Assembly (NCBI GenBank): GCA_017550535.1
Contig: JAFZOS010000025.1
Span: 1 to 38,554 of the forward strand
DNA: 38,554 nucleotides
Reading direction: 5' to 3'
Origin: Lachnospiraceae bacterium
GTDB lineage: Bacteria > Bacillota > Clostridia > Lachnospirales > Lachnospiraceae
Part shown: in pieces, positions 9,222 to 17,178 of the stretch
Position numbering within the stretch: position 1 is the first letter of the stretch
How the letters are laid out: every line of letters starts with the position of its first letter
Translations under genes and position numbers: made by a program
Notes under the pieces: model-generated
Seen by the model: the letters and a program-made list of their open reading frames with translations, nothing else
What the model was told of the DNA's origin: nothing
The model's database searches: none

Positions 9222-10925
9222 TTATGGTGTATATTCTTCAAATCCGTACACCACTTCTCCGTCTTCATTAAGATAAAGATACATCATGCGAGAATCATCT
9301 TCATCATATTTTTTAATGTATTTGCCCAATTCAAAAGCGTAGTTCAGCCTGCGGGCCCCGTCTTCGGGATACTGTATGTAAAAAGGAGTATCGCCTCCTT
9401 CGGCCAGGGTGTAATCCCTGAAGTTCTTATCCGGCATGACAACCTCATAATCATCGTCAAAATCAGCATTTTCCAGATGATATTTTTTTATGAGTTCGGT
9501 ATTGTCAATGCCTACCATTATGATCTCGCGTGCGGAAACCTTATCATTTTCAGGCGCTTTCATATCGCAGTTTATCATTGATACGGCACCCTTTCCTTCC
9601 GCGGCCGATGAGATGCCGTCGGTGCGCCCCGTAAACGTTAATGAGCCTATCCAGTAATTGGCAAAAGAATCATCGGGAAAAGTCTTGCTCGGATAGTGGT
9701 TATCCGCTTCGATTATATAGGCATATACATATGAACTGCCCTTATCGGTTCCCGGACTGAAAATGAAACGTCCGTTGCATACGGAGTTTCCGCCGGAACC
9801 GTCGGGATACCAGAATGCATAATCGGAATAACCGCCGCAGATGGATACATAATCATACTGCATAAAGTATGCATCATTCGGGGACGTAACATAAAGAACA
9901 TCGTCGCCGGGGGCATCAGGGCCGTATATATGTTTAAGGCAGTCCTTTACAAACTTTTCGGCACCGTTTGACATATCATACGTATCGGTAACGGGATAGC
10001 ATGTATTGATGACCTTAAAGCTTGAATCAGCGTTTTCATCCTCAAAGCGGTAGGTTCCGTCATCATTTAGTTTCGATACCGTGTTTTTAAGTCCCGGAAG
10101 CTTTACCCGGTTTACAAGAAAGGTTTTGTTCTTATCAGAGATATTGCTTGAAAAGAATGCATAGGAATCCTTTGTGTTGATGATCGCGGCAAACGGCAGC
10201 TCATCGGGTTTATCCTCGATATATTTGAATTCCTCACCGACATAGCTCCCGAAATGCACGGGAGACAGCCAGTTTAACTCCTCTTCGTTTATTGCGGAAG
10301 TGACCGCGCCGGCAGCCATGAAAACGAGGGAATCCTCTTCCCCGGTGAGTCCGTCCAGGCCGTAAGGCGTGGTATATGAATACAGTACTTCATCGATGAT
10401 CTCTTCGGTATCCGGTTCCTTATCAAAGACCATATCCTCAATGGTAAGGGAGTACATAAGCGGCCCCGCAGTCTTTACCTCTTTACTGAAATGTCCCGAA
10501 AAGTCACATAAGTATACCGTTCCGTTGCTGTGGCCCGGCCCTGTGGAACCCATGTCACTGTCGTGGTATGTACCGGAAAACGATCCGTCGGGTTTTACAT
10601 TAAGTTCCGTTCCCCAGCCGCCTGCGCCGCTTGCAAACTCAAATGACCAGTCCGCCATCTCGGCAAACACCGAGGAGGCATCAGCCTTGTACATATCTTC
10701 CGGGGAGGGTTCCGGTTCGTTTTCCTCTTTATCGGAGGGCTGTGAAGCTTCGTCCGCAGCCGGTTTATCCGCCTCATCCGGATCATTGACATTCTCGGTT
10801 TTTATTTTTCCCAGTTTATCCTTAACAGAATCACCCTGCTTATCCGCGCCCAAAGAGCAGCCTGCAAGCAAAGAAACCGAAAGGATAAGTATGAATAAGG
10901 TTGTAAACTGTCTTATATTCTTCAT
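9222..10925 (-). CDS. putative lipoprotein of unknown function
   Basis: The ATG at 10923-10925 gives 567 residues and has AAGGAG upstream; the longer frame adds only 12 residues. The N-terminus is a clear lipoprotein signal with lipobox LAGC and lipidation at Cys23. A charged Asp/Glu/Pro/Lys-rich linker (about residues 25-75) follows, typical of a spacer through the wall. The rest is a soluble, acidic and aromatic-rich region with no motif I recognise. Glycine/tyrosine-rich stretches suggest beta structure. It probably sits on the outer face of the membrane. A tandem 11-bp repeat overlaps its promoter. Confidence 0.75.
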   Translation of the reverse strand: MKNIRQFTTLFILILSVSLLAGCSLGADKQGDSVKDKLGKIKTENVNDPDEADKPAADEASQPSDKEENEPEPSPEDMYKADASSVFAEMADWSFEFASGAGGWGTELNVKPDGSFSGTYHDSDMGSTGPGHSNGTVYLCDFSGHFSKEVKTAGPLMYSLTIEDMVFDKEPDTEEIIDEVLYSYTTPYGLDGLTGEEDSLVFMAAGAVTSAINEEELNWLSPVHFGSYVGEEFKYIEDKPDELPFAAIINTKDSYAFFSSNISDKNKTFLVNRVKLPGLKNTVSKLNDDGTYRFEDENADSSFKVINTCYPVTDTYDMSNGAEKFVKDCLKHIYGPDAPGDDVLYVTSPNDAYFMQYDYVSICGGYSDYAFWYPDGSGGNSVCNGRFIFSPGTDKGSSYVYAYIIEADNHYPSKTFPDDSFANYWIGSLTFTGRTDGISSAAEGKGAVSMINCDMKAPENDKVSAREIIMVGIDNTELIKKYHLENADFDDDYEVVMPDKNFRDYTLAEGGDTPFYIQYPEDGARRLNYAFELGKYIKKYDEDDSRMMYLYLNEDGEVVYGFEEYTP

Positions 10926-10975
10926 GTTGATCATCTCCTTAATGAGGGCTGAGCCATCCAAAATACCGTAATTGT

Positions 10976-11004
10976 ATTTTAATGATATTTTAATGATTCT
11001 TCAA
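10976..11004 (-). promoter_or_regulatory. promoter with tandem 11-bp repeats, lipoprotein gene
   Basis: Read on the minus strand: TTGAAG (10999-11004), a 17-base spacer and TAAAAT (10976-10981). The plus-strand sequence ATTTTAATGAT occurs twice in tandem (10976-10986 and 10987-10997), covering the -10 box and most of the spacer. Direct repeats spaced one helical turn apart resemble sites for OmpR/PhoB-type regulators; that is inference. Confidence 0.5.
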
Positions 11005-11061
11005 GGACGGCTTAAGAAAGGGGTGGTACATTACACTTGTAAAACGAAAGGAGGAATAAAA

Positions 11062-11274
11062 ATGTTTACTATATTATCTTTGGTTTTGTTTACGATGGTT
11101 TTCGGAAAGCTGCTTGTATTCGCATTCAAGGTCGGCTGGGGGATCCTTAAGATAGCTGTATATCTTGTTTTCCTTCCCGTCATCGTACTTATGCTCATAT
11201 TCGGGGGATTGTTCTACCTTGCTCTGCCTATCATGCTGATCGCCGGTATCATGGGACTGGCGGCCAAGGCATAA
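11062..11274 (+). CDS. small hydrophobic membrane protein, 70 residues
   Basis: The ATG at 11062 follows AAAGGAGGAATAAAA, a very good ribosome site; the longer upstream frame lacks one. Nearly the whole protein is hydrophobic, with two likely transmembrane segments (about residues 5-25 and 30-60) separated by a short Lys/Gly turn. No known family is recognised. It stands alone, divergent from the lipoprotein gene and convergent with the hydrogenase-like EAL gene. Confidence 0.65.
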   Translation: MFTILSLVLFTMVFGKLLVFAFKVGWGILKIAVYLVFLPVIVLMLIFGGLFYLALPIMLIAGIMGLAAKA

Positions 11275-11294
11275 GGACCGCAGTAAGAATCACA

Positions 11295-13910
11295 CTAACC
11301 CACACGGAAGCTGATAGCCTCATCGGGCGGTATGGGTTCGCTGAAGTAGAAGCCCTGTATCGTGTCGGCGCCGAAATCCTTAAGGCGGTCAAACTGCCGT
11401 TTTTCTTCCACGCCTTCAACGATCATCTTCTTGCCAAGGTCATGCACAAGGCGGATCACGTTATCGATGAAGCTGTCCTTACCCTCCACGAGGTAATTGT
11501 CCACAAGCGATTTATCAAGCTTGATGACATCAACCGGGATGTAGGTAAGGTAGCCGAGTGATGAATAACCGGTTCCGAAATCATCCATAAGAAGGCGGAT
11601 GCCAAGAGCCTTGAAACGGTCAAACAATGCATTGGCCTGTGCTGTTTTATCAAGGAATACGCCTTCCGTGATCTCAATCTCCAAAAGCTCCGGAGGGACA
11701 TCGTATTCCTTAAGCTTACTTTCAAGAAAATCGATATAACCGGAATCACTTAACTGGTTGCTCGAGAAATTGACGGAAACCGGACGCAGAGGCATTCCGT
11801 TCCTGCGCCATTCGGATATCTGCTTTATAACAAGCTCGGTTGTGATCCTTCCTATACGCCATATCTCACCGTTACGCTCGGCAACCGGTATGAACTTGGC
11901 CGGATACAGTCCGGGCTCCTTCATACGGACAAGCGCTTCGTAGCCGCTGGTCTGTTCGGTCTGAGAATCGATCTGCGGCTGATACAGGATAAAGAACCCG
12001 TCGCTGTCGATTGCTTCCTTTATCTTTTCGCCTATCCATTTTTCTTCCCTTGCTTTGTCCTTAAGTTCATCGGCATACAGGAATACCTTATTCTTGCCGC
12101 GCTGCTTGGCTTCATATACGGCTGCCTCGGCATTAAGGATGTTTTCCTCCGCATCCGCTATCCCGTCAGGGAGTGATATGCCGATGCTTACATTCATCGT
12201 CAGGTGATTATGCCCGATGCGCATGGGCTCGATAAATGCCCTTTGTATCTCATGTATGATCCTGCTGTCGGGATCCGCACTTATCCCCGGGATAAGGAAC
12301 AGGAACACATCTCCGCCGTAACGTACGATGCGGACGCCCTTTGAGCCGATGGTATCCCTTAAGCGCTTTGAGAGGATCTTTAAAAAGCCGTCGGCAGTGG
12401 CATGGCCGTAAGTCGCATTGATGCTCTTAAAGCCTCCGATATCTGCGATCACAACTGAAAACAGATCATACTCATCCATTATATCCTTAAGGAGAGAAAC
12501 GGCGCTCCTGCGGTTCCATAATTCAAGAGCCTCGTCATGGGTCGCCTGATATAGCAGCTGTTCCTTTTCATCCTCGACTTCGCGCTTTAAGTAGTAAACG
12601 CAGTTATCCCTGTGATTGAATCCGTTATGGATAGCGCATGCCATCTCGTAACAGGATTCGTAGCCGCAGGAGGAGCAGTTTATCTTGCGTGATTCTTCCG
12701 TGTCCTTACGCATGGAACGGTAGATCTGCTCAAGCTCTTCGCCCGTGGGGATGCTGTATTTACAGTTCTCGGAAAAGTCGGTATATTCCCTCAGATAATC
12801 GGAAAGCTCAAGATCCTCAAACTGTTTGTTCAGACGATCCAAACGTTCCGAAGGTTTTAAGTTCCTTGCCCAGGCACCGTCTTCATCCTTCTTTACGCTT
12901 TCACGTATGGACAAAAGGTTTAAAAGAGCACGGTCGCCCTCGGAATACAGAGGATCCACGGCCGTTCCGCAGATACAGCCGTTCTCACAGTTTAAGGCAT
13001 CATAAAGAAGGAACGGATTGTTACCTGATTCTATCGTATTTGCATTCTCGCGAAGATAATGATAAAGGCGCTTTTCGCCGCCTATCTCACGGATGAAGGC
13101 TTCCTCGCCCACGAGCCACTTTACGTTTTCCATAAGGCCGCCCGGAGTCGGATAGAATGAGCCGAGGCCGTATTCGATCTCGTCCGTTACGGGTTCCGCA
13201 TCAAGCCCGTGAGAACGAACGTATTTCATAAGATGTGAAAAGGTTACGTTATAATGGACATGACCCTGATTCTTCGGGTCATCTATCTCGAGTTTTTTGG
13301 CGATACAGGGACTTATAAAGGCGAAACGGTCGGTCACGCCCATTTCCTTCCTTGCATAGATAGCCGCGCACATTAAGGGGCTTTGTACCGGGAAAAGCTT
13401 TTTGATAAGCTCGGGATGGTATTTTTCAATATAAGCAACGACGGCGGGACAGGGCTGTGAGATCCCGCCCTTAAAACCGTATTGCTTAATGTAGTTGATA
13501 TAGCCCCATGTCGTAATATCGGCGCCGAATGCGACGTTGATCATACGGTTAACGCCAAGCTTTTTGAGCGCGCCAAGCACCCGACCGTATTCGTCGGGGT
13601 AGTTTGCCTTAAAGGCGGGTGCGATGAGGACGGAAATCTTCACGCCCTTTTCAAGGTCGTTAAAGAAAGCCTCGGTGTCGTCCATGAACTCCCTTGCGTT
13701 GTGTTCACAGGCATCAAAACAGGCTCCGCAGGCAATACATCTGGCCGGATCCACCACGATCCTTGAATTGCCGTCATCATCAGCTTCGGTTGATACGCAT
13801 GCGCCGACACAGCTGCAGGTGGCTATGCATTTATTGCACCCTACACAGTTTTCGTTTGTATATACAAGGCCGTTGTTTATATCGGCCATCGGTTGATTCT
13901 CAGTGTTCAT
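11295..13910 (-). CDS. ferredoxin / [FeFe]-hydrogenase-like / FeS / GGDEF-like / EAL fusion
   Basis: The ATG at 13908-13910 (871 residues) is chosen over a GTG at 13937 that lacks a ribosome site. Domains in order: two CxxCxxCxxxC ferredoxin clusters (residues 22-68); an H-cluster domain with QPCP (Cys154), SPCIAKK (Cys202) and NCENGCICG (Cys308, Cys312), the four ligands of an [FeFe]-hydrogenase active site; a CSSCGYESC FeS domain (412-437); a GGDEF-like domain whose signature reads GGDVF (532-536); and an EAL domain. The EAL part keeps EALVR, the Asn in NFSSNQ, EITE, DDFGTG, IKLD, EGVEE and QGF, so c-di-GMP phosphodiesterase activity is likely. The second Cys of the canonical TSCCP motif, which carries protons, is Pro here. 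That favours a sensory rather than catalytic H-domain. Cytosolic, with no membrane segment. Confidence 0.85.
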   Translation of the reverse strand: MNTENQPMADINNGLVYTNENCVGCNKCIATCSCVGACVSTEADDDGNSRIVVDPARCIACGACFDACEHNAREFMDDTEAFFNDLEKGVKISVLIAPAFKANYPDEYGRVLGALKKLGVNRMINVAFGADITTWGYINYIKQYGFKGGISQPCPAVVAYIEKYHPELIKKLFPVQSPLMCAAIYARKEMGVTDRFAFISPCIAKKLEIDDPKNQGHVHYNVTFSHLMKYVRSHGLDAEPVTDEIEYGLGSFYPTPGGLMENVKWLVGEEAFIREIGGEKRLYHYLRENANTIESGNNPFLLYDALNCENGCICGTAVDPLYSEGDRALLNLLSIRESVKKDEDGAWARNLKPSERLDRLNKQFEDLELSDYLREYTDFSENCKYSIPTGEELEQIYRSMRKDTEESRKINCSSCGYESCYEMACAIHNGFNHRDNCVYYLKREVEDEKEQLLYQATHDEALELWNRRSAVSLLKDIMDEYDLFSVVIADIGGFKSINATYGHATADGFLKILSKRLRDTIGSKGVRIVRYGGDVFLFLIPGISADPDSRIIHEIQRAFIEPMRIGHNHLTMNVSIGISLPDGIADAEENILNAEAAVYEAKQRGKNKVFLYADELKDKAREEKWIGEKIKEAIDSDGFFILYQPQIDSQTEQTSGYEALVRMKEPGLYPAKFIPVAERNGEIWRIGRITTELVIKQISEWRRNGMPLRPVSVNFSSNQLSDSGYIDFLESKLKEYDVPPELLEIEITEGVFLDKTAQANALFDRFKALGIRLLMDDFGTGYSSLGYLTYIPVDVIKLDKSLVDNYLVEGKDSFIDNVIRLVHDLGKKMIVEGVEEKRQFDRLKDFGADTIQGFYFSEPIPPDEAISFRVG

Positions 13911-14031
13911 AAAGCACCCTGATGAGTAAAATTTCACAAATATACTATATCATAACCGCACTTCTTTAGCAATTATTACAAAGGCAGCTGCGGGGTTAAA
14001 ACCTGCCAAAAATCATCCCGGTTTATTGTGC

Positions 14032-14060
14032 TTGTTTGATAGGTATTATATTGTTAGAAT
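14032..14060 (+). promoter_or_regulatory. candidate promoter for the YgjP-like gene
   Basis: TTGTTT (14032-14037), a 17-base spacer and TAGAAT (14055-14060), about 50 bp before the start at 14112. Both boxes are imperfect. Confidence 0.35.
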
Positions 14061-14111
14061 CATTATCATGAAGTACCCGAAATAGAAGAAAATCGGAAAG
14101 TATTGAAAACC

Positions 14112-14657
14112 ATGGAATATGAATTTATAAGATCAAGACGAAAAACGATAGGGATCTCGGTTAAGGATGACGGAAGCGTTATACTGCGGGCTCCCTTAAG
14201 GTGTCCGAGGAAGGAAGCTGAACAGTTCCTTTATGAAAAACAGGACTGGGTAAAAAAGGTTCAGGCGCGGATAAAGGCAGCAGGAGCTTATAAACCGGAC
14301 CCATTTACCGAAGAAGAATTAAAGGTGATAAAGCAGAGGGCACACAGGCTGATACCGCCGATGGTACGTGATATTGCAGGTGAGATGGGAGCGGATTATA
14401 ACAGGATCTTCCTGCGTACACAGAAAAGCAGGTGGGGGAGCTGTTCATCAAAAAGGAACTTAAATTTCAACTGCCTGCTCGTACTTTTACCCGAGGACCT
14501 TCAGCGGTATGTGATAGTGCACGAACTGTGCCATTTAAAGGAGATGAACCATTCGAAAAGATTCTGGGCCGAGGTGGCAAAATACCGGCCCTTTTACAGG
14601 GAAGAAAAAAAGCGCTTAAATGCCGAGGGGCATAAGCTGCTTTTAAGGTTAGGCTAG
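14112..14657 (+). CDS. YgjP-like (DUF45, M48-related) zinc metalloprotein
   Basis: The ATG at 14112 is preceded by GGAAAG at 11 bases; a TTG at 14103 is too close to it. This gives 181 residues. The C-terminal half has RWGSCSS and HELCHLKEMNHSKRFW, which is the HExxH-like zinc site plus third His of the YgjP/WLM group. An N-terminal beta-rich part (SRRKTIGISV) is also typical. Members are annotated as predicted metal-dependent hydrolases; E. coli YgjP has been reported as a UTP pyrophosphatase, so peptidase activity should not be assumed. The stop overlaps the end of the convergent 87-residue gene by 4 bp. Confidence 0.85.
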   Translation: MEYEFIRSRRKTIGISVKDDGSVILRAPLRCPRKEAEQFLYEKQDWVKKVQARIKAAGAYKPDPFTEEELKVIKQRAHRLIPPMVRDIAGEMGADYNRIFLRTQKSRWGSCSSKRNLNFNCLLVLLPEDLQRYVIVHELCHLKEMNHSKRFWAEVAKYRPFYREEKKRLNAEGHKLLLRLG

Positions 14658-14917
14658 TCCTCTTCAAGGACCTGTATCTCAAGATAATCAAAGTCGATAG
14701 AATCAATAAAGTTATCGTTAAGGAACCTGCATTTTGAATGCCGCTTAAAATCCTTAACCGTCGCGTCAAGCCATATGGGCTTGCTAAGGTCGAATTCATG
14801 GCATATCCTGTCCATCGCATCGAATACTTTGTGGGTTCTTGTATCGTCCGAAGTGTCTTCAATGACCATATCTTTTATTATGTGATTCTCCCCGATAAGC
14901 TTTGCCCATATCCGCAT
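14654..14917 (-). CDS. conserved-looking small protein, 87 residues, unknown
   Basis: The ATG at 14915-14917 has AGAGGG eight bases upstream on the minus strand. The protein is soluble and mixed in charge, with a hydrophobic-acidic N-terminus (MRIWAKLIGENHIIKDM) and an acidic C-terminus. I recognise no catalytic motif. The good ribosome site and its position end-to-end with the YgjP-like gene suggest it is real. Confidence 0.65.
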   Translation of the reverse strand: MRIWAKLIGENHIIKDMVIEDTSDDTRTHKVFDAMDRICHEFDLSKPIWLDATVKDFKRHSKCRFLNDNFIDSIDFDYLEIQVLEED

Positions 14918-15004
14918 GAGATTTCCCTCTTTTCTTTAAAACCCCAATTTGCAGCTCTGATATAGAATCATATCACAGATAAAGATTTTTGTCTGTGGTC
15001 TTGT

Positions 15005-15022
15005 TGCTATAGTGCCCTATAG
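15005..15022 (+). promoter_or_regulatory. extended -10 with paired CTATAG boxes, toxin-antitoxin operon
   Basis: TGCTATAGT (15005-15013) is an extended -10 element. CTATAG occurs at 15007-15012 and again at 15017-15022, separated by TGCC. Each box is itself a palindrome. This is a plausible promoter-operator for an autoregulated antitoxin, though no good -35 is seen. Confidence 0.35.
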
Positions 15023-15084
15023 ACATGAGGTAAAGGTTTTGCTATTATTGTAGTATAGAATCATGTTAGATATGGGGTATTTAT

Positions 15085-15627
15085 ATGGGATACGATGAAA
15101 CATCCAAAAAATCAACGATCAAGTATATAAAGGACAAACAGCAGGAGATAAAGGTCAGGTATAAGAAGACCGATTATGAACAGGATATTCTTCCTGTGAT
15201 CGAGAAATCAGGGCTTCCGGTTGCCACCTATATCAAAAAGGCTGTATCGGAGAAAATAGAGTTAGATAAAAAGAGTGCCCAGGACGCCGATGAAAAGCTT
15301 GCATCTGTTAAGAAGGCGACACTTAAGGCAATACCGGAAATAATGAAGGATGATTGCAGGCAGATAATCCTGTATGGATCATATGCCAGAGGTGATTATA
15401 ACGATGATTCGGATATAGATATTGCGATCCTTACAAACAGCAACAGGGCTGAAGTTAAGAAATATGATGACAGCATAGATGAAGTTGCGACACAGATATG
15501 TCAGGATACGATGGCTATTGTTAACTATGTATGTCTTCCATATCTTGAATATGAGAAGAAGAAATCATGGTATCCGTATTTTATGAACATTGCAAGGGAT
15601 GGGGTGGTCTTATATGGACGCAGCTAA
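15085..15627 (+). CDS. MNT-type nucleotidyltransferase antitoxin with N-terminal DNA-binding-like domain
   Basis: A 180-residue protein. Residues ~75-180 form a minimal nucleotidyltransferase: GSYARGDYNDDSDID (98-112) holds the GS motif and two metal-binding Asp (110, 112). The place where a third carboxylate is usual appears as Asn147 (AIVNYV), so activity is uncertain. Residues 1-64 look like a short ribbon-helix-helix-type antitoxin: a basic strand followed by a GLPVATYIKKAV helix. The next gene encodes a HEPN protein and overlaps by 14 bp. In known MNT-HEPN systems the MNT protein neutralises the HEPN RNase by adding AMP to it. Here the same protein may also repress its own promoter. The ribosome site is weak (TGGGG, 7 bases). 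Confidence 0.75.
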   Translation: MGYDETSKKSTIKYIKDKQQEIKVRYKKTDYEQDILPVIEKSGLPVATYIKKAVSEKIELDKKSAQDADEKLASVKKATLKAIPEIMKDDCRQIILYGSYARGDYNDDSDIDIAILTNSNRAEVKKYDDSIDEVATQICQDTMAIVNYVCLPYLEYEKKKSWYPYFMNIARDGVVLYGRS

Positions 15628-16027
15628 TATAAAAGATCTTGCGAAGGTGAGATATGAACGGGCATGTGAACTTTTGGAAGATGCGAAATCCATGCTTAAT
15701 AATGATTCTTATAAGTCAGCCAATAACAGGGCATATTATGCGGCGGAGAAGGCTGTTAAGGCAGCCCTATCGTTAGCCGGTAAGGATGCAGAAACTCATA
15801 CCGGAGTGCTGCGTACATTTAATATGGAGTTTATTCATACGCCGTGTGCGTATTTTGACAGAGACGATATGAAGAACCTGCAGAGTATGGAGAGGATCAG
15901 GACATCATCGGATTATGATGATTTTTATGTTGCAAACAAGGCAGAGTGTGAAGAACAAGTCAGGAAGGCTAAGAATCTAATTGCCAAAGTGGAAGCTTTT
16001 CTGATAGCAGAGGGTATTGATTTATAG
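15614..16027 (+). CDS. HEPN-domain protein, likely toxin
   Basis: The ATG at 15614 is preceded by GGGGTGG and lies inside the end of the nucleotidyltransferase gene, a sign of translational coupling. The 137-residue all-helical protein matches the UPF0332 HEPN group: NNRAYYAAEKAVKA (37-50) is the typical second helix, and R96-TSSD-Y101 stands where RNase HEPN proteins have Rx4-6H. The His is replaced by Tyr, as in other members of this subfamily I recall. Pairing with the MNT gene points to a toxin-antitoxin or defence module; a solely regulatory role is possible. Confidence 0.75.
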   Translation: MDAANIKDLAKVRYERACELLEDAKSMLNNDSYKSANNRAYYAAEKAVKAALSLAGKDAETHTGVLRTFNMEFIHTPCAYFDRDDMKNLQSMERIRTSSDYDDFYVANKAECEEQVRKAKNLIAKVEAFLIAEGIDL

Positions 16028-16131
16028 TACTCCAAAAGAAGTAAGGATAGGCAAAACAGTTGACTTATCAGTTTTAAAGCGGGGATATGGAGCCATGTTC
16101 TTAAGTATTTAATGCAAAATTGCACGAGGCG

Positions 16132-16140
16132 TGTTATACT
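16132..16140 (+). promoter_or_regulatory. candidate extended -10 promoter for the (p)ppGpp synthetase gene
   Basis: TGTTATACT is an extended -10 (TGn plus TATACT) about 73 bp before the TTG start. No good -35 box lies at the right distance. Confidence 0.35.
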
Positions 16141-16212
16141 AAACTAAAGTGTTCTGTCTACATTCATTTGTGACAAACATGATTCAAGATCATACAAAGT
16201 GAGGGAACAGGA

Positions 16213-16860
16213 TTGGAGTATAAACCCAACGGAACTGATCAGGTTGATGACTGGCAGACCATGATATTACTGTACAATTCGGCTCTTAAGGAAGTGGGCA
16301 CGAAGCTCGAGATCCTTAACGACGAGTTTCAGCATATACATCAGTACAATCCCATAGAACATATAAAGTCAAGGGTAAAAACATCGGAAAGCATAGTAAG
16401 GAAGCTTAAGAAAAGGGGCTATGAGTCTACCCTTGAAAACATGCAGAAGTATGTGAACGATATCGCGGGTATCAGGGTCATATGTTCGTTTACTTCGGAT
16501 ATATACAGGGTGGCGGACATGCTTGCAAACCAGAGCGATGTCAAGGTGCTGTCGATAAAGGATTATATCAAGCAGCCAAAGGAGAGCGGGTATAAGAGCT
16601 ATCACATGATAGTCAGCGTTCCGATCTACCTTTCGGACAGTGTTATCGATACGAAGGTTGAAGTGCAGATACGTACGGTCGCGATGGATTTCTGGGCAAG
16701 CCTGGAGCATAAGATGAACTACAAGTTCGATATGAACGCGCCGGAGGAGATCAAAAAGGAGCTGTATGAATGTGCTCAGATGGTGTCGGCTTTGGATGCG
16801 AGGATGCTGCAGCTGAATGAGGAGATTCGAGAGGCGAAGAAATTGGAGGAGGGAAAGTGA
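16213..16860 (+). CDS. small alarmone synthetase, RelQ/YjbM-like
   Basis: The start is TTG at 16213 with GAGGG seven bases upstream. The 215-residue protein is a single RelA_SpoT synthetase domain without HD hydrolase or TGS/ACT domains. It shows IAGIRVICSF, SGYKSYH (substrate loop), the EVQIRT stretch and FWASLEHKMNY. Such enzymes transfer pyrophosphate from ATP to GDP or GTP to make (p)ppGpp in the cytosol during stress. The C-terminal helix (residues 185-215) is typical of the tetramer-forming RelQ group. The stop codon is inside a GGGGACGG-core hairpin. It lies next to the MNT/HEPN pair, but 185 bp and a candidate promoter separate them. Confidence 0.88.
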   Translation: MEYKPNGTDQVDDWQTMILLYNSALKEVGTKLEILNDEFQHIHQYNPIEHIKSRVKTSESIVRKLKKRGYESTLENMQKYVNDIAGIRVICSFTSDIYRVADMLANQSDVKVLSIKDYIKQPKESGYKSYHMIVSVPIYLSDSVIDTKVEVQIRTVAMDFWASLEHKMNYKFDMNAPEEIKKELYECAQMVSALDARMLQLNEEIREAKKLEEGK

Positions 16861-16888
16861 GTCAATGGGGACGGTTCCGATTGACTCA
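16858..16888 (+). repeat. GGGGACGG-core hairpin over the relQ-like stop codon
   Basis: TGAGTCAAT (16858-16866) and ATTGACTCA (16880-16888) form a perfect 9-bp stem around a GGGGACGGTTCCG core. The TGA of the stem is the stop codon of the synthetase gene. Same core and stem-core-stem layout as the elements at 23919 and 29357. Confidence 0.75.
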
Positions 16889-17010
16889 TTGAAAGCCGAA
16901 ACACATAAATGTGTTCCGGCTTGAGAAGGGGTTCTGCATCCCGGAGGGGCGGTCCTCATATATACAGGATTAACCAAAATCAGATATGATAACGAATTGC
17001 TTCGCAATCC

Positions 17011-17042
17011 AAAATGAACAGGCATTCGCCTGCTCATTTTTT
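17011..17042 (+). terminator. rho-independent terminator downstream of the alarmone synthetase
   Basis: AAAATGAACAGGC (17011-17023) pairs with GCCTGCTCATTTT (17028-17040) with one mismatch and an ATTC loop. The run of six T at 17037-17042 follows. Confidence 0.7.
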
Positions 17043-17102
17043 AAGGTCTTAAATCAGGACTGCTTACGTGCGAGCACGACGCATACCTGATATTAAGACC
17101 TT
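17043..17102. repeat. 60-bp imperfect palindrome
   Basis: AAGGTCTTAA (17043-17052) pairs with TTAAGACCTT (17093-17102). TCAGG/CCTGA continues the stem, and CGTGC-GA-GCACG (17067-17078) forms an inner stem. It could be a small structured RNA, a REP- or MITE-like element, or a protein-binding site. Confidence 0.65.
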
Positions 17103-17178
17103 ATATCATATACTGCGGAAGATGTCGGTTTAGTATTAGCAGTATCCCGGATAATTGACGGCTCTATAAAATGAGGAG

